A DNA stretch of 64,000 bases from Microcyclospora pomicola. Lineage: Eukaryota; Ascomycota; Dothideomycetes; Capnodiales. Made by a program: the position numbers and the translations under genes. The notes beneath the pieces are model-generated. The model ran no database searches and had not been told where the DNA came from. It saw only the letters and a program-made list of their open reading frames with translations. This document shows positions 33,146-43,302 of the stretch, in pieces (the stretch's first letter is position 1; every line of letters starts with the position of its first letter). The DNA is taken from the NCBI GenBank assembly GCA_002786065.1, contig NHNY01000018.1, forward strand, positions 620,001 through 684,000, in the 5' to 3' direction.

Positions 33146-34630
33146 ATGCTCGACGAGAACCTGCCTGCATTTTTTCTCCGCCCGTCTGGCACTGGCTTGA
33201 AGCATCACTACGACTTCCTCCTCTCCTATCAAGGCTCCGACCCTGCATCCGCCTACCTACTTCAACACGCGGACCCCGCCTCGCCCGCACCAGCGCAGAA
33301 AAACTGCTATGCCGCAGCACTTTTCGATTCCTACAACCCTGAAGTCGTCTTTGGCGAAGTCCTAGCACGGCCATCGTGGACACAGCCTACACTCTCGCAA
33401 GAAGAAATCGCTCGCAATGGCGGAATTCCCCCTCCTCCACAACCGATCCTCCCAAATGACTTCACGATCCAGCTCTACAATCCAGACCAGCAGGTTCGGG
33501 TTGACCTGAGGGAGGGAAAATGGGGTGCTTCCGACAGCTACGAGTTCTCTATGCCCATCTCCACCTTTCGAACCCCTTCCGCGAGCACACTTGATCGAGG
33601 GCAGTCAGATCCGGCTAGTCTGGCCATCACTCCGAAAGTACATTTTGTGTGGCGAAGAGAAAGTAAACTATCCAAGGATTTGACATGCTTCATGACCGGG
33701 CGGAGCACGGATATTGCAGAGAAGAAGAGAAGCCGTCGTGATCCGGATATTGCTATTGGGCTGTGGCGGAACATGCGCGAGTTGACCATCTACGAACCAA
33801 ACCTGCAACGAGTCGACATGGAGGATCCCAAAGGCTTGGAGGTGACACTCTTGCTCAGTGCTGTGGCTATCAAGGATTTGTATTTTGGCAATAAAGAGCA
33901 TATGCGCGAGACGTTCAACATTTCTGATATGTCCTCCGACCGGAAGTTGTCTGGTGGTGGCAGGAAAGTGTCAAACCCTACTCAAATGATCCCTAGTCAT
34001 GGTATAGCCGGACCGCCACCTCTCAGGCACTCTCCATCAGCGTTACCCACTAACCGAGCCTCGAGCGGAACTCATCGCAATGCTTTTCCGCACCCCCCAG
34101 CACAACCACCGCGCCGTCAGCCGGCACCACCACCGGTCGCTGATCCCCGTGCTCAGTGGGAGCTTGAAGCCGAGACGGCACGTCTCAAAGCGCAAGCAGA
34201 CGCTGAAGCTCGAGCACAGCAACAACGGCAACGCGAACGAGAGAAAGCGGATGAGCATGAACGTCGACGTTTACAGAAAATGGTCGAAGCGGAAGAAAAG
34301 GAAGCTCGCAAGCGACAGGCCGAGGTAGACAAGGAGACAGACCGCTTGAGAAAGATGTATGGTATGCAGGCTCTCCCCAACGAGGGCCGACCACAAGCTC
34401 CTGCTTGGTCAGGACCGTCGAATGCTGCGGCGATGGGGAGTAATGGGCCTCCCATGCAGCCGGGAGGGAGTGCGGTCTCGACAATGATGAGTGGCGCGAA
34501 TCCCAGTGCAAGCTTCCTCAATGTGAATCAGGCTGGCATAGCGAAGAAGAAGAAGAGTTTCTTCGGGCTCAGGAGCGAGGAACCGGAGCCGAGCAGGAAG
34601 TTGAGCAAGAAAGCAAGTGCAATGTGGTGA
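33146..34630 (+). CDS. Conserved fungal protein of unknown function with basic Ser/Lys tail
   Basis: Single exon of 494 residues. Residues 1-250 look like a folded domain with several aromatic anchors (FFLRPSGTGLKHHYDF, NCYAAALFDSYNPEVVFGEV, PNDFTIQLYNPDQQVRV, KVHFVWRRESKLSKDLTCFM, ITIGLW-like IAIGLWRNMRELTIYEPN). Residues 250-350 are Pro-rich. About 350-410 is a highly charged helix or coiled coil (WELEAETARLKAQADAEARA and onward). The C-terminus AKKKKSFFGLRSEEPEPSRKLSKKASAMW is basic and resembles membrane-binding tails. I do not recognise a named family; lipid or membrane association is a guess from the tail only. Start is the first ATG, just after a C-rich leader. Confidence 0.75.
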   Translation: MLDENLPAFFLRPSGTGLKHHYDFLLSYQGSDPASAYLLQHADPASPAPAQKNCYAAALFDSYNPEVVFGEVLARPSWTQPTLSQEEIARNGGIPPPPQPILPNDFTIQLYNPDQQVRVDLREGKWGASDSYEFSMPISTFRTPSASTLDRGQSDPASLAITPKVHFVWRRESKLSKDLTCFMTGRSTDIAEKKRSRRDPDIAIGLWRNMRELTIYEPNLQRVDMEDPKGLEVTLLLSAVAIKDLYFGNKEHMRETFNISDMSSDRKLSGGGRKVSNPTQMIPSHGIAGPPPLRHSPSALPTNRASSGTHRNAFPHPPAQPPRRQPAPPPVADPRAQWELEAETARLKAQADAEARAQQQRQREREKADEHERRRLQKMVEAEEKEARKRQAEVDKETDRLRKMYGMQALPNEGRPQAPAWSGPSNAAAMGSNGPPMQPGGSAVSTMMSGANPSASFLNVNQAGIAKKKKSFFGLRSEEPEPSRKLSKKASAMW

Positions 34631-35012
34631 CAGGCTTGCTATACGTCTATCGTATACGCTTAATTGATGTCGATTAGCGATGGCGTTGGAAGTTCTGGGT
34701 TTGCAAACAAGCTTGGCATTACTTATGGCAATGTTACCACTACAACGAAATAAAATATTGCGTAAGCTCAAACATGACAGCTTTGCAACGGGTTGATACC
34801 ACAATTTCTCATATTCGGTCAACAATTTAAAACGATAAGAACTTGGAGACATCAGGATCATCACTGCTCGAACATCAACATGTGTCAGGTGAAGCAAACT
34901 CAGTATTGTATGAATATGGTATTGTGAGTCATATCTCGTCTCAATATTTTACATCTGCAGCTGTTTGTCGTTGCGATCAGGTGGCCGAAATAAGAGTCGT
35001 CATCAACAACGT
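34631..35012. other. Convergent intergenic region
   Basis: About 380 bp between convergent stops. AT-rich stretches consistent with 3' UTRs; nothing else recognised. Confidence 0.55.
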
Positions 35013-35388
35013 CTAGTTGGATGTCTGTCCTCCCTTCTTGCCGGCCTCGACGGGGTCAACCTTTCCGCCGGCGAACTCGCCCTTTCCACCGCTGCTGGAG
35101 TCATCGGCGTCACCTCCGGAGGAGTTTCCACCCTTCTTGCCGGCCTCGACGGGGTCGACTTTGCCCTGGGCGAACTCTGGTGCATGTGTCAATATGAGAT
35201 TTTTAAGTGTGCATTATGTGAAAGGGACTGCTTACCGCCGGTGCCGACACGCTTGTCGGGCTGGCCGTCCTTGCGGAGACCGTCGTGCTCTGTTAGAAAT
35301 GTCAGTTGAATATTTCGGTGATGCTTCGCCAGTGCGGCGGTTCGTTGGGGAGGGGAAAGTGCGTACCAGTGGGCTTGTAGTCAGACAT
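35013..35388 (-). CDS. Small KGG-repeat stress/conidiation-type protein
   Basis: Three exons (35367-35388, 35236-35289, 35013-35176; introns 77 and 59 nt) give 79 residues. The protein opens MSDYKPTEHDGLRKDG and then carries two near-identical copies of GEFA-x-GKVDPVEAGKKGG, separated by a Gly/Ser/Asp linker. KGG-box hydrophilic repeats of this type occur in fungal conidiation/stress proteins and in bacterial acid-stress (stress-induced) repeats. The protein is intrinsically disordered, without signal peptide or TM. A stress or desiccation role is inference from composition. Both repeats' DNA includes a perfect 24-bp duplicate. The gene has a TATA element about 100 bp upstream, typical of strongly regulated fungal genes. 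Confidence 0.85.
35034..35057 (-). repeat. 24-bp direct repeat copy 1 in the KGG-protein gene
   Basis: Identical to 35133-35156. Each copy encodes the VDPVEAGKK core of one KGG repeat, so the protein repeat arose by, or is being homogenised with, DNA duplication. Confidence 0.85.
35133..35156 (-). repeat. 24-bp direct repeat copy 2 in the KGG-protein gene
   Basis: Identical to 35034-35057; the two copies are 99 bp apart and in the same frame. Confidence 0.85.
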
Positions 35389-35486
35389 TCTGAAGGAGTT
35401 GGTTTTGGAGTGTTGAGTTGTTGTGTGTTGGTTGTAGTGAGTTGTGGATGATGAAAAGAAATGCTTGAGGCTGGTCGAGCAGCGCT

Positions 35487-35494
35487 CTTATATA
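35487..35494 (-). promoter_or_regulatory. TATA element upstream of the KGG-protein gene
   Basis: TATATAAG on the minus strand, 99-106 bp before the ATG. CCCCT stress-response-like boxes lie further upstream at 35714-35718 and 35796-35800; the short boxes could be chance. Confidence 0.5.
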
Positions 35495-37522
35495 CCCTCT
35501 TGCCTACGCATCGAGCATGGCTACAAGTACGTAACCATCAAATGCATCTACGTAGTTGATCCTACTGCTACTACGACAGTCGACCCTAGCATACGCATAT
35601 GCAGGTACGATCGCCCCAGATCGTACTACTCCCACGATTGCCGAGCCAATACGACACTCTGTCCGCCCGCCATGTCTTCAGATCTGCTTGAAACGAGCAA
35701 GATCTCGATTGGGCCCCTGTTTGCCATCTGTGCTTCTAGCACGCGATCTGGTCGTCGTCGAATCGGCATGGCTGGCGGACAGGTGGTGGAGTCTACCCCT
35801 CCCGTACTCCTCACGATGTAGGCATCATTCGAGTCCGCGTGAACAGTCGAAGTTGGGGAGCGGTGACGCTAATATCTGGCGATGCAGCATGGAGAGACGT
35901 CAAGATGACCAGCACATCGAACGAGATGAGGTTAGCCGGCCGAATGGTGATCTTGCCGCTCGCGTGCGCGGCTGGGGTCAGCCGTAACCTTAGCTCGACC
36001 CTGGCTCGCTGGGTCGACTTCAGGTACGCTTTCGGTCTTTGTGCTACATCATGAGTCCACCGCTATTCTGTGCATTCCTCTCGTTCCAACTTTCTACGAT
36101 CCATCGCCATTGATCTAGCGAGAAACAGACTGAGAGGCTCGCATCCCTGTGAGCTTGTCCGCCCGAAGCGGAACGTAGCCCTGCGACGACCGACGATCAC
36201 GCGGCAGTAGTGCTTGTGGTCTCCACCCCTGCCTCCATGTCATAGCAACGAACATATGCCAGCCACATGTGACCAGATCCTGCAAAGCATGGCTTCATCT
36301 TGTCATCGTGATGCAAAACTCGACCCACCGCCGACAGACGATCCAGCTAGCCTCGTCTCCCATGGCAGCAAACCTGGAAATGCGTGAGACTTGCCTGCTT
36401 TAGTGTCCAATGCCTCTGGTCATGAGGTGCACTTCGCCTCGTACAGGGGAATGGCGATCGCTGCTTGCTGATGGACTGCAAACGATCAAGCTGTGACGAC
36501 AAAGAGCGCAATATGATCGAACCGAGCATGTCATGATGTCAACCATTTGTTGCGGGATGATCGTGATCCTGACAATGCTCTTGATGTCCCTCAACACCAC
36601 AGTCCTTGCTGTAGCGTCGTGAGCTATTATATACTGGACCTGGCACTGCGAGCCTTCTTTTACAACTTGTGCCACTCACAGGACCTGACGTCAATGATGG
36701 CATTCCCACAGCTGGAAGTCCCATGTCGAAGGCTGCCCTTCTGCTGCAGGCCAGCCGTCACTTCGTCATATCTCCGGCAAATATGCTTCCTCATGTCGCA
36801 TCATATGCCTTCTCGCTTACATCAACAAGACACGTAACCTCCATCTACAGCAATCCATACCATTGGCAACGGCACGTCTACCAAAGAGTCTGTCCTAAGA
36901 GATGCTGTGTCACATTGAGTATACGGGTATCGTCGACGACGAAAGTCGGATCCTTGAAGATCGCATCGAGTTCGGGACATATGCCACATCTTCATCACAA
37001 GACCCAAAGCTTGCATTTCCTGCCACCTTGCGTGCCTTGTCCACCACAGAGCCTAAAGCCGATGTGGCCAGTGAATGCGCGGACGAAAGCAGTGTTGATC
37101 ATGCATGGGAATCGTGACTTCGCTTCGTGCATTATCCGGAACTCGAACCCAAACTTGAACCGCCGTGTGGTTAATGAGTTCTTCGAACATCAAATTGTTC
37201 AATGTGCCCCCTTGCCGAAGATTGCTTCTTTACCAACGTGTTGTCTTCGGCGGATGCGGACATGACTATACGAGTGCTCATCGTGCTCATCGTAATAGGT
37301 GTCACTGGAGCTTTGTTCTAGGTGTCGCGGGTTGCGAGAACTAGGTGCCAGCATTTGCTGTCGGCTGATGAGTTGTCGCTAGCCCACAAGATCTCGCTCG
37401 ACCTCTAGAATGACCTGACGCGTATCTGCAAAAAGCCACATAACAATACAGAAGCTAAGGTTTCTGTTATTGTTCGTGAGCTTCTAGTAACGTCATAGCG
37501 GTCGCTAGACACGGCATGTCTA
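35495..37522. other. Gene-poor stretch between KGG-protein gene and F-box gene
   Basis: About 2.0 kb. Several frames of 60-198 codons (the longest plus-strand at 36669-37265) start at non-ATG codons, have skewed Cys/His/Arg content and no recognisable homology. I see no supported gene, tRNA or transposon remnant. Confidence 0.5.
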
Positions 37523-38608
37523 TTAACACAATGGTAAGGGGCGCCATATCTTCTTCTTCTTCTTCTTCTTTTTGTTGATCAACATTACCTGACCAGGAGG
37601 ATGAGGCAGAGTCTGACCAGTCCGCTTCGGAACGTAATCGATTGCACCAGCGAGATGATCAGCTTCTTCGGTGCTAGCGTCATCATTTACGAGCATGCGC
37701 TGCCTGATCTCGGTCACTCTTGAAGGATTCCAGGTGCTGCTCGATGTTTGCTGAGCTGGATCTGGTCGTGAAGGAACAAGCAGAGGAAACACGCTAGCGT
37801 CTAGAGGGTCAGGCGCACTTTTGCCCCCTCCCATACCAGCACTGACCAGACAATGTTCCGCAAGAAGAGCCCGGATTCGTGGGTACGGATGCCGTGCGCC
37901 GAGAGTGCGTGCCTTTCTGTCTTTTTGAGATCCTGAGTCCAGAAGAAGCATGATCAGCTGCAACGTGCAACTCTGAGCTCTGTCATCACTTTCCATCACA
38001 GGGTCTGTAGTGAGAGCAAGATGTAATGGCGTGCACCCGGACGAAGTCCTGGCATGGACATCTGCGCCAGATTCTAGAAATGTACGTGCACATCTTAGGA
38101 GTCGTTGTCTGCAAGCTACGTGCAATGGAGTGTGATTGCTGTCGCCTGCAATTTGACTGTCGGGGTTTTCCATGCTCTTGAAAAGAGCTATCGCAACCTC
38201 TTCATGCCTAGCTACGATGGCCGGCAGCAATGGCTTGTAACCGTATTTGCCGCAAAGCTCGGGGTTCGCACCCTTACTCAAAAGCAGTCTTGTCATTGCC
38301 AAATGTCCCGCCCTAGCGGCGAAGTGTAAGGGGGTTCCACTTCGGCGAGGCTTTCCTCGAGTGTTGACTGACGCCCCGAGTCGAAGTAGTCTCCGAACCA
38401 GGTTCCTACGATCGACTTTGGCAGCCCATACCAAGGCGCTACCTTCCGCGAATCGGACGTTGTATACGAGTAGGTATTTCCGAAGAAAGCCATAAAGACG
38501 ACGGCAGGATCGAGCAAAGGCGTATAGTGGTTCATGACGGTCCAGAAAATCCACCACGCAGAATACAAGCTCGTTCGGAAGGTCAAGGAGAGATGTTCTG
38601 GTGGCCAT
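37523..38608 (-). CDS. F-box protein with ankyrin repeats
   Basis: Single exon of 361 residues. An F-box sits at residues about 7-45 (LLDLPNELVFCVVDFLDR...FARSCRRLYGFLRKYLL) and would contact Skp1 in an SCF ubiquitin ligase. Ankyrin repeats follow at about 55-240; clear units are SALVWAAKVDRRNLVRRLLRLGASVN, TPLHFAARAGHLAMTRLLLSKGANP, TPLHVACRQRLL...LESGADV and TPLHLAL...LLLDSG. They are the likely substrate-binding surface. The remaining about 120 residues are disordered and end in eight Lys encoded by a CTT/AAG microsatellite, then IWRPLPLC. This F-box/ankyrin layout is common and expanded in filamentous ascomycetes; the substrate is unknown. Confidence 0.85.
   Translation of the reverse strand: MATRTSLLDLPNELVFCVVDFLDRHEPLYAFARSCRRLYGFLRKYLLVYNVRFAEGSALVWAAKVDRRNLVRRLLRLGASVNTRGKPRRSGTPLHFAARAGHLAMTRLLLSKGANPELCGKYGYKPLLPAIVARHEEVAIALFKSMENPDSQIAGDSNHTPLHVACRQRLLRCARTFLESGADVHARTSSGCTPLHLALTTDPVMESDDRAQSCTLQLIMLLLDSGSQKDRKARTLGARHPYPRIRALLAEHCLVSAGMGGGKSAPDPLDASVFPLLVPSRPDPAQQTSSSTWNPSRVTEIRQRMLVNDDASTEEADHLAGAIDYVPKRTGQTLPHPPGQVMLINKKKKKKKKIWRPLPLC
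37550..37573. repeat. CTT/AAG microsatellite coding poly-Lys at the F-box protein's C-terminus
   Basis: About seven TTC units ending in a T run. On the minus strand they encode a Lys run 10 residues before the stop. Slippage in whole units would change only the Lys count. Confidence 0.8.
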
Positions 38609-39141
38609 AGTTGGGTGTCATGAAGATGATAGAGGGTGTCAAGGCGGACTGTCGTTTTGGGGTGGGAAGATGCGCAGACGTTCGAGCTAAGGCAAGGGAT
38701 ACAAGCAGGTCACAAGATGCAGCATGCCTGCGAGGGACCGGTGAGCAGTGTACGATCACATGCATGCGATCTCTTATACGCTGAGAGCAATTAGCAAAGG
38801 TATATAGACGACATCGACTTCGGTGTATGGCAATTGGCTACAGATAGTACGCGGGTAGTAAGGCCGACAGCATGTATGGCGTCGTCTATGTAGCAGGTAG
38901 ATACTGATCCTTGAGTATCAAGATGCAGATCAAACACAGATGATATGATGCTATGGTCTCTTGATGCAAGGGAATATTCACTTCGAGAATGATGTCCGGA
39001 CCACAACTCACGACGACGTCCCGATGTGCCATACCCCGTGTTGACGGCGCTTAATTAACCTTTGTGGACTCATTCTTCCTGGAACCTACCTACTACCTAC
39101 ATCACTTAAGGCCGCCCTGGATTGCATGGAGCTTTTATCCG
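38609..39141. other. Divergent intergenic region, F-box gene and kinase-like gene
   Basis: About 530 bp between two starts facing outward. No gene recognised. Confidence 0.55.
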
Positions 39142-40358
39142 ATGTTGCAACGACTCCGCTCTGCTTGCCCACATGTCTACTCACCCTTAAGCAACAATGT
39201 CAGAACGATCGCGACGGTCACTGGCGACTCTGGTCGCATCTATTCCCATGGCACCTTGCTCAGACGGCATCCTCAAGACAGCACACTTGACATATTCAAA
39301 GCCGAGTCCGTTCCAATCACGTAGACATACAACTAAGCGCTGACCGTCTGGCTGTAGGTCCGCGAACAAGACCTTCGTGCTGAAGCGTGTACCGAAACCA
39401 TTCTTTGACCTGTCGCAACGCATTTCAAGCGAGTTCTCGTCTTCTCAAAAGCTCCGCGTTCATTCAGACTGCGACAGCAAAGAGCTGGTCCTTGTATACC
39501 CATGTTTTCGGGATACGCTGCTTGCTCTACTCAAGGATGACCCGGGATTCCCGCCCGTCGAACGCATGAAGATCATGCGAAGTGTTGGCGAGGCAGTCCA
39601 GGAACTTCATTCAAATGATTGGGTTCACGCAGGTATGTCTGTCGTGCCGAGTAATCGCGTCAACGTACTCTGTGACCTGAGTTACTCTGTTGGTGGACAG
39701 GAATCTAGCTGACTGGATTATGATAGATATAAAGCCAGATAACATTCTAGTTGACTGGACGTGCGAAGACACCGGAAACAAGATCGTGACGGGTGTGGCC
39801 TTAGGAGATTTCGACATCGCCTGCAAAATCAAAGAAGGCGAGACGCGCATGACACCGCATGCTGTGGGAAATGCAATGTGGAGGAGTCCTGAAGCACAGA
39901 CCGGCATCTCCAATCGGGCATCCGACATATTCTCGTTAGGCCTGGTAGTAAGTCGCGATTCATCAAATGAGCAAGAAGGATAGGTAGCTAATCAACGTCA
40001 ATAGTACATATTTGTCCACGGGGGAGGAGACTTACTGCTCCTGCATAACTACCAGGATCTCATCAAGGCCGGTACTCCACCTGAACAGGAGATTGTAATG
40101 AAGCATTTCTGCTATTTCGGACCAGTACCAGAAAGTCTTTACCGGCAAATCAAGGATGAGGACCGGAGGACTGCTTTACGAAGCGCAGCTAGAATGGCTG
40201 AGGAGGAAGTTAATGATCGTCCAAACATCAGATTGAGCGTTTGGGGCAAAACAGTGGGCGAAGCGTCGCTGCAAATGCTTTCGGGGATGACAAATCTTGA
40301 CCCGAGAAAGCGCCTGACGATTACGCAGGTGTTGGAGCTTCCGTTTTGGGAAAGCTGA
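39142..40358 (+). CDS. Protein-kinase-like protein of a filamentous-fungal expanded family
   Basis: Proposed exons 39142-39305, 39358-39632, 39727-39947 and 40005-40358 give 337 residues; introns are 52, 94 and 57 nt. The second intron splits the catalytic motif (VHA/DIKPDNIL) and the third joins SLGLV to YIFVHGGGDLLLL. The product has the kinase lysine (TFVLKRVPKPF), an alpha-C region (SQRISSEF), HADIKPDN in place of HRDxKxxN, GDFD in place of DFG, an activation segment with VGNAMWRSPE and a C-lobe ending LDPRKRLTITQVLELPFW. The glycine loop is weak or absent. Many such kinases occur in filamentous ascomycetes; their substrates are unknown. The first donor (GTCCGT) is non-ideal, so the N-terminus is the least certain part. 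Confidence 0.68.
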
Positions 40359-43302
40359 GAGGTTGGCAAAAAAGTGCTGGTTCACGGTTGCAAACGAGCG
40401 TTGGGAAAGAATGGTGACTCGATAACATATTTAAGAATCGCCGGTGTACTTGATCATATGATGCAGCTCTCACCCGACTTGAAGTAGCGTTGTTATGTTA
40501 TAGAATCCCTCCTCTGGACAATCTGAACAGACTCAATTCCCTTTGCTTGCGACCAGCGCACACTTCGTCTGATACATCCCTTCGATAGGAGAGACATTCA
40601 GAATTTAGGACTGATGCAAGGCCGAGGTGGTGGTCACGTCAATGCACATACAGAGCCAATGTGCATGAGCCTGTGTGTCGACATTCACATGTACAGACGT
40701 GAGCATCAGGCACCGATGTCATCACGGTACAATATTACTACATCCCTGTCGTGCATGTATGCTATATACTCTGACAAGCTTATTTGAGCAGCTGTTTAGT
40801 TGATCCTAAGTGATTTGTTTGGATGTTTCATCCTTACAGTAGGTCTAGCATAGACTGTACTTTTCACTCAATCATCACATCTCCACTGATGATAGCTAGC
40901 TATATGTTCTTTTCTGGATTTATCCAAGATGTTGAGGATATGAGCAGAGACATTTGTCTGAATTGAGCTCTTCAGTGCGCAAAGAAGCACCCTATAGTAG
41001 GCGCATACTTGTGCCTGGGCCAGTGCGATCTTCGATTTGTATCTGTCTAGATGATGATCAGTCTAGTTGTGGCTTTTTGTGATTTACGTTCTGTGATACA
41101 GGCTTGTCTCGCAATCTTCTGCATCATTAAAAATCTGAACTTAGGTCCTTGTGCAAAGTACATGTGCAGAACAGTACAGTGCTTATACAATACCAATACA
41201 GCCAACGGGGTTTCTTGAGCAGTTCTCATTCCGGCTTGAGTGCCACACGAAAGTGGACATTCTCGCAATGACCGAGGTTTGCTTAATGTAGAGCATTGTA
41301 TTTCCATGTGTAGGTATTGCATATTAGCGCTCTAGACACTCAGTGGCAACACAACAAGCTTTGTTGATCACATATCATCCCACTAGACAATTGACTAATC
41401 CGACCACATGGGTCGTTATAGCTCGCTTACTATAGTGTGTGACAATCGGGTTGTGAATGATGATAGCAAATTATAAGAAAGTAGCAAGATGCAAGGCGAG
41501 CGTGGGGATAATCAGGTCTTCACAATCGTGCAAACGGTCTCTGAAGATGCAGAACCATGTTTGTGCCTGCCCAGCCAAGCGCGCATGTGATTGTTCAATT
41601 TTTCCCAGACATTCTTACGATCGTCCGTTCGTTTGTTGAGCGCCCTACGAATAGTGAAATTTGAACTTCCGTTAGCGTCTTTCAAGAGTGGCCATTCAGT
41701 CGACTCCAATCACCCAGAGTCTCCAGTCATAATCATCGCTTCAACGTGACTACATTCGCATGGGAGTCTCGGTTCAGTCCAGAAGTTGCTATGGACAAGG
41801 TGCACGTCGCTGGCTCGATACGACTTAATGAGCGAGAGACGACCTCCGGAAGAAATCGACGATGAAGCTGCTCGAGGTGCAACAGGCGCTTCCTGCACCA
41901 CCCAAAACAGACAACCAAGCTGGCCGCCGTCCCATGCTGTGCTTTCAGGCAAGCAGATCGAGTATGGCTGTTTAAGCAGGTACGGCTGCCGAACGAGACG
42001 CGTCCAAACTTCACAACGCGATCCTCGAAGATATGCGTCTGCGCAGCGACTCACTGGTCAACCATCGCCTCGTCTCCAACGCCAACACTGTCGAAATTGC
42101 TGACATTGCTGACGAGAAGCGTAACACTCGCGCCGATCTTTACGCAGAGCAAGCAGGGGCATCACGCCAGGTCAAATGTAACGTGCAGCAACTCGGTCAG
42201 CAGAGGCTCTGCGATTTTCTCCCATGTGCTTGTCACTACTCTAGCAAGGCAGTAAATCAGATCTTACAGCAATGCGAAGACGAAGAATCTGAAGCAGCAC
42301 AGGTAAGCAATATATACAATGCTGCAATAAGGACTGTCACGGCGCAATGTCACAGTCTCCCTCCATTGACCACTGATGGAGGAGAGCATGTCTTACGACT
42401 GCAGGCGTGGACATCGTTCTGCCGAGAACGGATTTTGTATAACGAAAGCCATGGACAGCGAGCAGTCTCGATCGTGGGAGCGTGTTGACGACCTGCTTTC
42501 TGTGAGATTTCAGATTACGTACGCCTGGTGATAGTGTACATCTAGAGATTGGTATATCACGTTGTTGTGAAAGCACTTTCGCACAAAGATGTCAATGTAG
42601 AAGACTAGGAGGTCGTGAACGAAAAGCAAACATCTCAAGGATATTTCAATGAATACTGATCAGGGAGACGTGCGACAGCATTCGTGTTTCTGCATCGGCA
42701 CGCGATGTTTGGATGCCTCACGGTACGCTCTTCGTGGATCAAGCATTCGCCAAGACGGAGATCAATCGGCCCACGTGTTTCAGTGTTTGCACCCAATCGA
42801 AATGACTCCGATTTTGCTTGTAAGCAACTCTCACTATTGGAGCATGTGAAGGGACCATCAGCCATGATGGAGGCTGAAAGACATTGCAGCGTACGGCCCG
42901 TTTAGTAACCCGGACGGGTTGATGTATGTGATGACTGGAAGTGGTCCGGAGTTAAATCTAAGGTAGGTATCGTTCGATGGTCGTATCGTCGAGATGGATC
43001 TAGCAGTCATCAGCTTTACAGCTTCAGGCTATGTAGTAACAAACGACACCGACTGGCAACACCATTAGGGCTTGCTGACATTTGATCTTGTGCAGCACAT
43101 CGAGAGATCATACGGGGGAGGTTGCGAACCCCTGTGCTTTGCTTGCACATGTCATTTGTATGCATCCGTGCGTTGCTCTGCCAGTGACGACATCGACTTT
43201 CACGTCTCCCCTATAAGCCTTGCCTTCACGCGCCTGGAGGTAAATGTTGTTCGCCGCAATATCTCTCGACATTGATCTGCCTCTGATCACTACGTGGCAA
43301 CA
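40359..43302. other. Gene-poor 2.9-kb stretch
   Basis: Only short frames on both strands, and visibly AT-richer in its first part (40.4-41.6 kb). The longest plausible one is an ATG-started plus-strand frame at 42033-42488, listed separately. No transposase, reverse-transcriptase-like or terminal repeat sequence recognised. Confidence 0.5.
42033..42488 (+). CDS. Possible small gene or relic, no homology recognised
   Basis: A 151-codon ATG-started frame opening MRLRSDSLVNHRLVSNAN, with helix-forming stretches (ADIADEKRNTRADLYAEQA, QILQQCEDEESEAAQVSNIYNAA). The same frame continues upstream of the ATG through KLHNAILED to a stop near 41972, and beyond that to an ATG at 41862. A spliced or broken older gene is therefore possible. 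Composition is more protein-like than its neighbours, but I recognise no family and see no leader or clear splice sites. Confidence 0.2.
   Translation: MRLRSDSLVNHRLVSNANTVEIADIADEKRNTRADLYAEQAGASRQVKCNVQQLGQQRLCDFLPCACHYSSKAVNQILQQCEDEESEAAQVSNIYNAAIRTVTAQCHSLPPLTTDGGEHVLRLQAWTSFCRERILYNESHGQRAVSIVGAC

Noticed and set aside
36669-37265. 198-codon plus-strand frame in a gene-poor stretch
   Set aside because: Begins at GTG and has no recognisable fold or neighbour context.
39306-39357. Alternative 37-nt intron (donor GTAGAC) in the kinase-like gene
   Set aside because: Too short for a fungal intron; the 52-nt version fits better, although its GTCCGT donor is weak.
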